Below are positions 18,201 to 24,579 of a DNA stretch of 24,579 bases, piece by piece. The stretch is from Priapulus caudatus. Lineage: Eukaryota > Priapulida > Priapulimorpha > Priapulimorphida > Priapulidae. Numbering within the stretch: the first letter of the stretch is position 1; every line of letters begins with the position of its first letter. Under the pieces are notes generated by a model, which was not told the DNA's origin, searched no databases, and saw only the letters and a list, made by a program, of their open reading frames with translations. The position numbers were made by a program, and so were the translations under genes. The stretch is from assembly GCF_000485595.1 (NCBI RefSeq), contig NW_014578096.1, positions 12,771-37,349 on the forward strand, given 5' to 3'.

Positions 18201-21200
18201 CATGGGTGACTATTACTAATGTTTTAAATGTCTAGCTATGAATTAAAGTTAAAATTGTGGGATTTGTAAATTTGTGTAAGGTGTCTATATTAAATACATC
18301 AGCCATGATATTCATGTTATTTATATGTGGAATATTTTTAGTGCGATATTCAATATTGAAATGTAAAACCTATGCACTTGTTTTTCTTTTCATTTTAGTG
18401 TATGGCCTGGAGCTGTATCTCTCAAACGACATGCAGTTCTTTGCGATAAGTCCCATAATTTTGATTGCTCTATACAAGTGAGTGTTGCTTTGCTTATATG
18501 CTCTTTGCTGAACTTTTATAAATGCTATAATTTAGTGTGCTGTGAGAAAACAATATACCAACAGTGTCTAGACGTGTAACTTAGTCTAGAGCGTCAGTGT
18601 TCATCGGGTCGAATGAACACCTGAATGCTGATATACATTGGTGTAACCTTGCATTTCTTGTTTCCTCTAACGTTACAGGTCGGCATATCTTGGTCTGAGT
18701 TTGATTGGCGGTCTAATAGCACTACACGTCACGGTCACTAGTGCCATCGTTGCAGTTAATGACCTTCCCCCAAATTTTCCCGCTGACATGCAGTGAGTGT
18801 GTTTTGCTGATAGATATGTATATATTGTTTGTTATTGCATTATTATCAATTATACCTGTGAGAGAGAATAGACTTGCTATTCAGGGGTTTTAACATGAGA
18901 CCAATTTTCATATGCTTTTTTGGGTTTTTGATTCAAATGTTTGATTTATGTACAAACAATGATGGTTTTTATGATAAATGTGGCTGTTAATGACTTGCTT
19001 GATTTTTCAGAGATCCAAATGCGATGGTACATGTGCTAGAGATGTTTGATAAAGTCTACTTTAAACCCTGGTGTCGCGTCGGTGCTTACGCAGTTGGCAT
19101 GGCAGTTGGTTACGCCATCTACAGGACTGAGGGCAAACTTCAGAATGAGAAAGGTTTGCTTTTTGTCGCACTTGAACAATTTTATTTATTCGATGCAAAG
19201 CGAGCTAAAATTTACTAGTTTATCTCGATACAGCTAAGAAAAGTGTCTGCATAAGTTTCTCTTGTAAGTCTCATAGCTAAGAGTAATCTAGCAAAAACAG
19301 TTGTCTCAAATTGCTCTTTCATACTCAAGATTCATCCATTGTACAATTTGATTCATTACAGTGGCAGGTGGTAGTAAGTTGGCTGCTGGCAGCCTTCTTC
19401 TGTCTTTCAACTTGTATGGTCTTTATGGCTATTACACGGCAATCAATGCTGGCAGCGAAAGTCGCTTTCTACTCGGCCACATGTAGAAATCGCCTGGTCA
19501 GTTGGTCTGGGACTCCTCATTTCTCAACTGTATTCATGGATATGGAGGTAACATGAGTGTCCATTTTGCATTTTAAGACAAGGTTGAACTTGGTAAATAA
19601 GCTTGTGTAGTAAAAATCGCATGCTAGCATGCATGCAGGTGTGTGTCCTGTAGAGTAATATAATCGCATCTTTTCCACATTTGCTGTGGAACATTGCTTC
19701 TACTGAATTCCAGTAAAGATGCTTCATAAATAGATTATTTCACACAATCTGCAGGGTTTCTTGCCAAAGGCTACCATATGGGTGTGGTTGTTATCAGTGA
19801 TAACTGCGATGTTAGTGTGGATGTAAATAATTGCACATTCCATAAATGTTCACCAAAACATAACATTAACCATGGAAGGCAACGTTTCCTAGACACTATT
19901 GGTTTCTTCGTATTACAGGAGTGATCAACTCGATACTATCATGGCAGGGCTTCATCCCTCTGAGCAGACTCTCCTACTGTGCCTACCTGGTACATCCAAT
20001 TGTAATCTACGCATACTTCTACAGCCGCAGGGAGCTGGTGATGTTTACTCATTCTTGGATGGTAAGCTATTCTGGTATTTTCTTGGCAGCAAAGGTTTCT
20101 GTGAAGATTGTCAACGTTTCTTTTTAAATCGGTCCATGTTTGGCAGCTGTACGGCACTGGGCAAGTAGCTGCACGTTAAAGGAATACTTTACTCTAGAAT
20201 TTGAGAGTATATTATGATAGTCGATTTATAAACAATAACACATACTATAAATACTGATAATTACGCATTCGATGTTGTCTAAACAATTGAATTTGAAAGG
20301 CTTCTTTATGGCGCTGACAATGCCCGCAGACGTGCGCTGCCACATTGAAAAGGTTGCGCATTTGCTAAATCATTTTTGACGTTACAGGACAGAAGGTGCT
20401 AATCATAAAAGTGCATTATATTATATAACCTAATGACCATTTAAATCGAACGTGTCATTATAGGACAAATTTATCCATATTATAACTGAACATATTATAT
20501 GTCTGTTTATAGAGATTTGCAATCTTCTGCATCTTAAATTATAAATAAGGAAACACTTCGCGTCTGTAGCCTGCAGCCGAACGCTTGCTCATTGCGCAAC
20601 TTTTCCAGTGGGTGCCTGACCAGTGGCGCCACGTCGTTGTTTTTTTTTTTAAGCAACGGGTATAGCTGTCGGACGTTGGTAGTAAAACATTTTTTTGAAA
20701 TATTTCTAATAGATAGTTGACCATAAAACGTATATTAGTAAAGCGTAATTTTAACCTAAACCAACTGAAAATAACCCTAGAACATAGAGTCAAGTATTCC
20801 TTTAACCTGCCTTTAAATTCAGACGTTTCTTGCTTGGTGTGCATATATGGGAAGCATATACTGCTACAATTCAGTGGGATGACTTTCACAACATAGACTG
20901 TAGTTTTCCCTGAAAGAAGAAGCTTATTGATCTCTACATTTGTTAGCTTAACACAACCTAGTGGTATGTAAGTAAAAATATTTAAAATGTTTGAATGTTA
21001 AAAGTATTAAAATATTCTTGAAATGTACTGAGGATTTAGCATGGTATGGAGTGTGATTAGCAAAAGTGGGGTATAGTGTGATATTGCAGGGCTTGTTTTA
21101 ACTTTCATAAATTTGTTGAAAAAAAGAAGCTTGATAACTTAGAGGCATCTTAGACTGCCACTACCCAGCTAATCTTTTATATTTGCAGGTGGTCAATTTT

Positions 21201-21306
21201 CTTGGCATCGCGGTGATGCATACTCGGCTGCTGCTGTATCTCTCTTACATTTGAGGCTCCAATGATGGCCCTCGAAAAAATCATCTTTAAGAATAGACGG
21301 ACCTAG
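11927..21306 (+). CDS. NRF-6-like membrane acyltransferase (gene span, about 15-16 exons)
   Basis: The gene encodes a nose-resistant-to-fluoxetine-type protein: a signal peptide, an NRF domain with conserved Cys and GxCxPxSC, then a multi-pass acyltransferase-3 domain. In Caenorhabditis elegans this family acts in intestinal lipid/yolk transport and drug uptake. The acyl substrate is unknown. Key signs are R-x10-H in IRFLSLSWVILGH, the VDSFFVMSG segment, PMWP plus WWKNILYIN, SNDMQFFAISP, FKPWCRVGAYAVGMAVGY and PLSRLSYCAYLVHP. Expected length is about 700-750 residues, usual for the family. Exons 1, 3 (contig C copy), 4, 7, 12, 13 and 15 read cleanly. Exons 2, 5, 8-11, 14 and 16 each need one or more single-base corrections although their splice sites are sound. 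Intron 1 is inflated by a duplicated and partly inverted assembly segment. Consensus error is preferred over a pseudogene because the two copies of exons 2-3 differ in their indels. Confidence 0.85.
12384..12600 (+). mobile_element. tRNA-derived SINE in intron 1
   Basis: The head is tRNA-like. It has an A-box-like TGGCCCAGTGCGG at 12391-12403, a B-box-like GAGTTCAAACCCC at 12442-12454, and gcctccg at the start pairing loosely with cggggcg near 12458-12464. A non-tRNA body follows (ggatgaccacgtaaaatggc, then aaggccaatgggg). The body recurs at 14363-14480, where the N at 14362 cuts off the head. The anticodon arm is not convincing, so this is a SINE, not a tRNA gene. The 3' end is estimated. 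Confidence 0.65.
12510..13865 (+). repeat. Intron 1 segment, copy 1 (contig C)
   Basis: Direct repeat of 14363-15690, collinear over about 1.35 kb with many one-base indels. Landmarks are aaggccaatggg, gcattcggctaaaggctaac, gacaaagaaggcgcgcaagc and atcttatctttc. No coding content was recognised. Confidence 0.9.
13897..14002 (-). CDS. Acyltransferase exon 3, inverted but intact copy
   Basis: 106 nt on the minus strand between acceptor tctttcag and donor GTAAGG. In frame it gives GFLPGMAQEGGINVNYGVCV and then PDSCSEEDVRQLLYT, containing the NRF-domain GxCxPxSC motif with no frame error. It is cleaner than the forward copy at 16011-16114. Confidence 0.75.
14111..14305 (-). CDS. Acyltransferase exon 2, inverted, frame-disturbed copy
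   Basis: On the minus strand it lies between acceptor ctcgattcag and donor GTAAGT. Pieces in shifting frames match the NRF domain: ADASSK, PPAGLLQGAF, TWLGAYDECRS, and a PKFHGKYC-type segment. Several one-base indels (for example an extra T in ttttac) differ from those in the forward copy. Confidence 0.7.
14362..14362. other. Contig join (single N)
   Basis: It sits between the inverted exon 2-3 segment and a second start of the intron 1 segment inside the SINE body. The order exon 1, inverted exons 2-3, then forward exons 2-3 is not a workable gene structure and points to redundant contigs. Confidence 0.75.
14363..15690 (+). repeat. Intron 1 segment, copy 2 (contig D)
   Basis: Second copy of 12510-13865, with more dropped and added bases than the first. 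It leads in the correct orientation into exon 2 at 15724. Confidence 0.9.
15724..15902 (+). CDS. Acyltransferase exon 2 (forward copy, frame-disturbed)
   Basis: Acceptor ctcgatcag at 15721-15723 and donor GTAAGT at 15903. It matches the inverted copy at 14111-14305 and the NRF domain (PPAGLLQ, YDECR, HGKYC segments), but indels such as agagtaacgatgaatg break the frame repeatedly. The expected exon start phase (2 nt completing the codon begun in exon 1) fits. Confidence 0.75.
16011..16114 (+). CDS. Acyltransferase exon 3 (forward copy, frame-disturbed)
   Basis: Acceptor ttctttcag at 16002-16010 and donor GTAAGG at 16115. It is 104 nt against 106 in the intact inverted copy, with several added and lost bases (for example cgtatgagca for ggtatggcaca). 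It carries the GxCxPxSC region of the NRF domain. Confidence 0.75.
16200..16289 (+). CDS. Acyltransferase exon 4: end of NRF domain
   Basis: Acceptor ctctttcag and donor GTGAGT at 16290. In frame with exon 3 (phase 1 to phase 1) it reads ALYVVPPNALDVKHVYCKEE then QEFDARALFA without error, including a conserved-position Cys. This region precedes the first membrane segment of the acyltransferase part. Confidence 0.8.
16647..16840 (+). CDS. Acyltransferase exon 5: first transmembrane helix and cytosolic loop
   Basis: Acceptor ctcctag, donor GTAAGT at 16841. It reads CGFFLLLLMVGTLYDVFVHH and then a polar segment with ANTYEEDTEYKPLLS. The GTLYD after a hydrophobic helix is typical of the family. 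The helix frame is one base out of phase with exon 4, so one base is missing near gtgtgggttc or the junction is slightly different. Confidence 0.75.
16979..17060 (+). CDS. Possible acyltransferase exon 6
   Basis: Between acceptor tgtcatgcag and donor GTAAGA at 17061 the frame stays open and reads SLAATFFECQLP, IITIPCVIVQQ, SFPAQ. It does not join exon 7 in phase and has no family motif I recognise, although family members do have a variable loop here. It may be a real lineage-specific exon with an indel, or intron; exon 5 could splice directly to exon 7. Confidence 0.3.
17180..17348 (+). CDS. Acyltransferase exon 7: start of acyltransferase-3 domain, R-x10-H
   Basis: Acceptor tttgctag, donor GTAATG at 17349. 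It reads MCLKIILCFSLYTNLGKLLS, TKKTAGQLTCIHG, IRFLSLSWVILGHTYAFSLP without error. The CFSxYTN...KLLSTK and CIHGIRFxSxxWVIxGHTY strings are hallmarks of NRF-6-like proteins. Arg and His spaced R-x10-H are the proposed catalytic pair of acyltransferase-3 proteins. Confidence 0.9.
17537..17629 (+). CDS. Acyltransferase exon 8: VDSFFVMSG helix
   Basis: Acceptor gctttacag, donor GTGAGT at 17630. It reads ANPLAFATV, then after a one-base shift KSFWFQTILNATFSVDSFFV and M, with SG completed by exon 9. The shift lies at gtgtaaag. VDSFFVxSG is the second diagnostic membrane helix of the domain. Confidence 0.85.
17757..17853 (+). CDS. Acyltransferase exon 9
   Basis: Acceptor tcctttctttag, donor GTAAGG at 17854. 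It reads SGLLLTYLFLKEMKAKGSMP then VSLYQ. The end should read FYFHRFWR in the family, and does so here (tacttcatagattttgg) if one C is restored. The HRxxR-like segment is a conserved cytosolic part. Confidence 0.8.
18037..18196 (+). CDS. Acyltransferase exon 10: PMWP and WWKNILYIN region
   Basis: Acceptor ttgctgctacag, donor GT at 18197. It contains YMLVLGLHVCLFKYFAD in one frame and PMWPSDGIEKDNCRSSWWKN plus ILYIN in the next, so bases are missing near gcagacgccta and near atcaacatctg. G-P-x-W-P followed by C-x3-WW-x-N-xLYINN is the family's large extracytosolic loop. Confidence 0.8.
18399..18477 (+). CDS. Acyltransferase exon 11: SNDMQFF helix
   Basis: Acceptor cattttag, donor GTGAGT at 18478. 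It reads CMAWS, then (one G missing in gagctgtatc) YLSNDMQFFAISPIILIALY. The WSWYLxNDMQFxxxxP string is one of the most conserved parts of the family. Confidence 0.85.
18679..18792 (+). CDS. Acyltransferase exon 12
   Basis: Acceptor cgttacag, donor GTGAGT at 18793, phases 2 and 2. It reads SAYLGLSLIGGLIALHVTVT then SAIVAVNDLPPNFPADM, a transmembrane helix followed by the usual short Pro-rich extracytosolic loop. No frame errors. Confidence 0.85.
19011..19153 (+). CDS. Acyltransferase exon 13
   Basis: Acceptor gatttttcag, donor GTTTGC at 19154 (weak but GT). It reads DPNAMVHVLEMFDKVYFKPW then CRVGAYAVGMAVGYAIYRTE without error. YxKPWCRxGxYxxGxxxGY is conserved in the family. Confidence 0.85.
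19362..19547 (+). CDS. Acyltransferase exon 14: two transmembrane helices
   Basis: Acceptor attcattacag, donor GTAACA at 19548. The family reading runs through VVVSWLLAAFFCLSTCMV, an AFYSATCR segment, IAWSVGLGLLIS, and NCIHGYGG at the end. These are in different frames, so at least two or three single-base indels are present (for example gtagaaatcgcctgg). Confidence 0.8.
19919..20061 (+). CDS. Acyltransferase exon 15: PLSRLSYCAYLVHP
   Basis: Acceptor gtattacag, donor GTAAGC at 20062, ends in phase 0. It reads GVINSILSWQGFIPLSRLSY, CAYLVHPIVIYAYFYSRREL, VMFTHSWM without error. PLSRLTYxxYLVHP is diagnostic of NRF-6-like acyltransferases. Confidence 0.9.
20180..20801. mobile_element. 622-bp TTAA-flanked MITE-like element in intron 15
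   Basis: TTAA flanks both ends (20176-20179 and 20802-20805). Terminal inverted repeats AGGAATACTTTACTCTA (left) and AGGAATACTTGACTCTA (right, complement) differ at one base. Inner parts also pair loosely (tggcgc..., aaaaggttgcgcat against aaaagttgcgcaat), so the arms are long. TTAA targets fit piggyBac-like non-autonomous elements, though other superfamilies also use TTAA. The minus-strand frame inside has no transposase motif. Confidence 0.75.
21189..21306 (+). CDS. Acyltransferase exon 16: C-terminus and stop
   Basis: Acceptor atatttgcag after exon 15 (phase 0). It reads VVNFLGIAVM, then after one-base shifts YSAAAVSLTFEAPMMALEKI and IFKNRRT followed by TAG at 21304-21306. The family ends with a last helix and SLxFExPxxxLEK, which this matches. 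Two single-base indels are needed. Confidence 0.85.
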
Positions 21307-21448
21307 TAGTAATGCATTCAAGCGCCATTTATGTAAACAAAACTTGAAGTGGACGAAAAGATAAGTAAATAAGGTTGGTGGTATTTATACCACCGATGTC
21401 TGTGAGTGAGTGGATGGGTGGTTGGATGGGTGCTTGAGTGAGTGAGTG

Positions 21449-21454
21449 AATAAA
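21449..21454 (+). terminator. Polyadenylation signal AATAAA
   Basis: AATAAA 143 bases after the acyltransferase stop codon, following a gagtgagtgg/tgagtgagtg-rich 3' UTR (about 21395-21450). It is the first canonical signal after the stop. Confidence 0.6.
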
Positions 21455-21523
21455 TGTTGCACTGCCCATGATCATTCATGTTGCTGCTAGGTTGCTATCT
21501 CAAAGGTGTCTGAAATGTCTTAA

Positions 21524-22206
21524 AGTGATTACATCACCGTACATAGTAATAAAAATAATATAAGTAATTCAATATAGATTGTTACCTTTATGGTTAAAAT
21601 TGCTGCATTATACTGTTTTAATTACCTCCGCCAATGGAGTTGGAGGAGCTTATGTTTTGTGCTTGTGCACAACCACACTGTGTTCGTGCCGGTTGTAGAT
21701 GTAGTTAGTTGTTCGCGGCAGATCGTATCTTAGCGCGATCAGCAAGCGATGCGTGGTACATAAGGAGAGCGAGCAGCGAAGCACGAGCGGAGCTGCAGGC
21801 AGCAAGCATCGTCTACATGTCAGATCTACTGGATATATATCGTCGGGTATTCGATGGTGTTCGTGAGTCGATATTATGGATATGGTGTAATGTCGCTGAG
21901 CGGGCGGTATGCATCTCTGTTTGAGTGTCACTCTGTCTAGTTTTACTATATTTTCGATGTGAACTAATACTTACAGTAACTCATAATAAGCCCATAGCAA
22001 GCCAATTAATGTTAAAGAAAAACTAATATCAAATCGTCAGGCTTTTTTAGATTTTTAGACGTAGTTAAAGCAACAATCTTATCCGGGTATAGGAAATTTT
22101 GACGATACTTGTTATTAATGTCCGTGTAGTTCTTACTTTTAATGTAAAAAAATGTCAATTTTTTTTATATTTTTTTTTATCCTAGAAAATTCATGACGTA
22201 GTCAAT
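21524..22206. mobile_element. TTAA-flanked MITE-like element, family member 1
   Basis: TTAA at 21520-21523 and 22207-22210. Ends AGTGATTACATCAC and (complement) ATTGACTACGTCAT match at 10 of 14 positions. Interior segments shared with the element at 22449-22912 include attgctgcattatac and ttcttacttttaatgtaaaa. It holds a GCGAGCAGCGAAGC-rich stretch (about 21710-21810) not seen in the other copy. No transposase was recognised. Confidence 0.65.
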
Positions 22207-22448
22207 TTAACCCCAAACGTATGATATATGTATGCTTCTCACCTGACAGGTATTGCTAGAGCTTTAGTTATAGTAATCATGGCTTTGGCAGGAGTGCAAG
22301 GCAAAGTCATATCAGCCCCAGATGACTAATGTGATGCTCCTGAATATTTGTGATGAAGTTAGAATTATTATACTAAAATTCAATCATTAGTTGTCATCCA
22401 AAGCACAATGTATAGGTATAGTATATATGTAATTCAATAATAAGTTAA

Positions 22449-22912
22449 AGTGATTACGTCACCGTAAATAATAAAAATTAAAAAAAATATTTCAACTTTT
22501 TCACAAAATATAAGTAATTCTGCTCACTTTTTAGCTCATCTGACATAGTCAGATGCAGCTTGTAGAATCGCATGAGCGTGCGTCCGGCCGTCCGTCCGTG
22601 CGTCAACAGTTGGTCACAAATCTAAACGGCTCGACGTACGGTCACGATATTTGGGATGTGGAGGGGTAATCCGAAAATTGATTTGTTGGCTCTTGATTCG
22701 TTTGCCAGTGAGTTTAGCATCAGAACACCTGCTGTCAGGTGAGCGCTGTCGCTCTGCGGCACTTGTTATGGTTAAATTGCTGCATTATACTTCCTGTTTT
22801 GCTATATTCAATGTTTTACTACATTTAGTCCCGTTAGTTCTTACTTTTAATGTAAAAAAATGTCAATTATTTTTTACAAATTTTACCATAGAAAATTCGT
22901 GACGTAATCACT
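22449..22912. mobile_element. TTAA-flanked MITE-like element, family member 2
   Basis: TTAA at 22445-22448 and 22913-22916, with a perfect 14-bp terminal inverted repeat AGTGATTACGTCAC. It shares interior blocks with the element at 21524-22206, so the two are one family. Inside lie the hairpin catctgacatagtcagatg (22537-22555), a cgtccgtccgtgcgtc run, and acctgctgtcaggt (22728-22741). Confidence 0.75.
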
Positions 22913-22923
22913 TTAATATTAAT

Positions 22924-24579
22924 AATTAAATATACGTAGCTTATGATGAGATTTTGAACTTTATAATTTGAATAATTTTTAATATGACATCCATTAATGG
23001 TACAAGCTTATCCTTCATTATTCACGCCTTGTTTGAGTGATTTTCCAAGTAAAATAATTTTGATAAGGGGTAACAACAGACAATTTCAGCGTACAAGGTC
23101 AATGTAATTGATTACTTTGATTTTACTGTATTCCAGTTAGCAGTCAAACGAATCCTTTCATAATCTTAACGGACCTTTGAGTATCGAAGTAGATCAGCAA
23201 TACATTTCTATATCAATGTCAGTGCAAACTATGGATCTTGGGCTGCAGTAAACCCATTATTGCTGTTTATATAAATATACTTTTAAACAATATATAGTAT
23301 TTACTATTTGTTTTGCTAACTGTTTTAATTAATCACCGTCATGATCTGATTGTTTGATATGATTGCATCATCTGAGATACGTTTCGGGCGTGCAAACACT
23401 ATTTGGAAAGATACTTATATACTACAGAGAATGGATTCAGTATGCACAAACCCACCTATGTATACAGATTAGGTAATTAAACACAATAATTGTGATACGT
23501 TGTCGAAAATCGTTTCTGTAACTTAATATAGCTACATATATATATATATTCATATATCTGGTTATATTTCCCTAAGCCTAATGCTAGTCTTCTTATACTA
23601 TAGAATTATCATTCTGCTTAGTGCCAAGAGAGTTTAAATCATTGCATTTATGTTGTTGCTTATGGAACTAATAAAATATGCGGTACAAATACATATTCCC
23701 TATGCTACATGGTATACATAATTATGCATCACAAGCGTACTTTATGATCCTCCAAGTGTGACATCATCCCATATTAAATGACCGCGCAGCGCGTGTTTTA
23801 AAACTGCTTCACTGATCTAAACTGCTGTACTATATTCCATTCCTCTATGCGTGCGTTAGTGCAGTCCTCGATGTGGTATTGCTGGGCGGCATTGCAATCT
23901 TCTATGTGGTACTGCTGTGCGTTAGTGCAATCCTCTATGTGGTGGTGCTGTGCATTAGTGCAATCCTCTATGTGGTACTGCTGTGCGTTAGTGCAATCCA
24001 CGATGTGGTATTGCTGGACGATATTGCAATCTTCTATGTGGTACTGCTGTGTGTTAGTGCAATCCTCTATGTGGTACTGCTGTGCGTTAGTACAATCCTC
24101 TATGTGGTACTGCTGTGCGTTAGTGCAATCCTCTATGGGGTACTGCTGCGTGTTAGTGCAATCTATGTGATACTGCTGTGCGTTAGTGCAATCCTCGATG
24201 CGGTACAGCTGTGCGTTAGTGCAGTTCTCTATGTGGTATTGCTGGACGGTATTGCAATCCTCTATGCGGTGCTGCTGTGCGTTAGTGCAATCCTCAATGC
24301 GGTACTGCTGTGGGTTAGTGCAATCTATGTGATACTGCTGTGCGTTAGTGCAATCCTCTATGCGGTATTGTTGGACGATATTGCAATCCGCTGTGGTATT
24401 GCTGTGCGTTAGTGCAATCCTCTATGTGGTACTGCTGGACGGCATTGCAATCCTCTATGCGGTACAGCTGTGCGTTAGTGCAATCCTCTATGTGGTACTG
24501 CTGGACGGTATTGCAATCCGCTGTGGTATTGCTGTGCGTTAGTGCAATCCTCTATGTGGTACTGCTGGACGGTATTGCA
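22924..24579 (+). repeat. Right arm of the large inverted repeat
   Basis: Reverse complement of about 1873-3776, without the hAT-like insertion. It contains AT-rich unique-looking sequence (22924-23840) with no exon recognised, then the minisatellite array. Confidence 0.85.
23846..24579 (+). repeat. 33-bp minisatellite, main array (about 22 units, runs off the right edge)
   Basis: Two unit types intermingle. Type 1 starts gtgcgttagtgcaatcctct and type 2 starts ggacggtattgcaatcctct. Both end atg(t/c)ggta(c/t)tgct-like. The 33-bp period keeps long frames open: one frame repeats CVSAILYVVLL and DGIAILYAVLL, another ALVQSSMWYCC. Some units are shortened by 3 bases, but others (around 24385 and 24515) lose 2, breaking the frame. 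No start context, splice signal or known protein supports coding. The array also occurs at 1873-2360 (inverted) and 5065-5235. Confidence 0.9.

Noticed and set aside
20539-20889. 116-codon minus-strand frame
   Set aside because: It lies mostly inside the TTAA-flanked element and reads across its inverted arm; no transposase motif.
23798-24542. Reading frames up to 179 codons made of repeated hydrophobic 11-mers
   Set aside because: Any 33-bp repeat keeps frames open. Three different frames stay open, some units lose 2 bases, and no signal, splice or homology supports coding.
23846-24579. CRISPR-like regular repeat
   Set aside because: Units are head-to-tail without spacers and the context is clearly eukaryotic.

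Overview
The window is metazoan nuclear DNA, most likely from an invertebrate. The evidence is a long multi-exon gene with GT-AG introns, a tRNA-derived SINE, TTAA-flanked MITE-like elements, a retrotransposon tail, abundant microsatellites and an AT-rich background. The phylum cannot be fixed. NRF-6-type acyltransferases and Gly-Tyr-rich secreted proteins suit an arthropod, nematode-like or molluscan animal. There is no bacterial operon, CRISPR array or viral gene.

The sequence looks like a scaffold of four contigs joined by single Ns at 1872, 6768 and 14362. Contig A (1-1871) carries the start of a minus-strand gene for a secreted Gly-Tyr-rich protein, simple repeats and a non-LTR retrotransposon tail running into a G-rich tract. 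Contig B (1873-6767) starts in a degenerate 33-bp minisatellite, continues through a block that is an inverted copy of the right end of the window, and ends in sequence identical in layout to the 5' flank of the acyltransferase gene. Contig C (6769-14361) starts with a second copy of exon 1 of the Gly-Tyr-rich gene. It also holds an orphan minus-strand exon of an ANF-receptor/receptor guanylate cyclase type protein, the 5' flank and exon 1 of the acyltransferase gene, a SINE, and an inverted copy of acyltransferase exons 2-3. Contig D (14363-24579) repeats intron 1 and exons 2-3 in the forward orientation, carries the rest of the acyltransferase gene to a stop at 21306, then two related TTAA-flanked elements and the 33-bp minisatellite.

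The main gene (11927-21306, plus strand) encodes a nose-resistant-to-fluoxetine (NRF-6)-like membrane protein. It has a signal peptide, a lumenal/extracellular Cys-containing NRF domain, and a multi-pass acyltransferase-3 domain with the family's R-x10-H motif. Almost every splice site is intact, but many exons need single-base frame corrections. The two copies of exons 2-3 carry different indels, so consensus errors in the assembly explain this better than a pseudogene.

The most interesting leftovers appear when the duplicated blocks are compared. Four palindromic or hairpin insertions (44 to 116 bp, plus a 17-bp fill-in palindrome) have visible empty sites in the other copy, two of them with clean target-site duplications. 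A hAT-like insertion also has an empty site. A minisatellite with a three-divisible 33-bp unit occurs at three places in two orientations.
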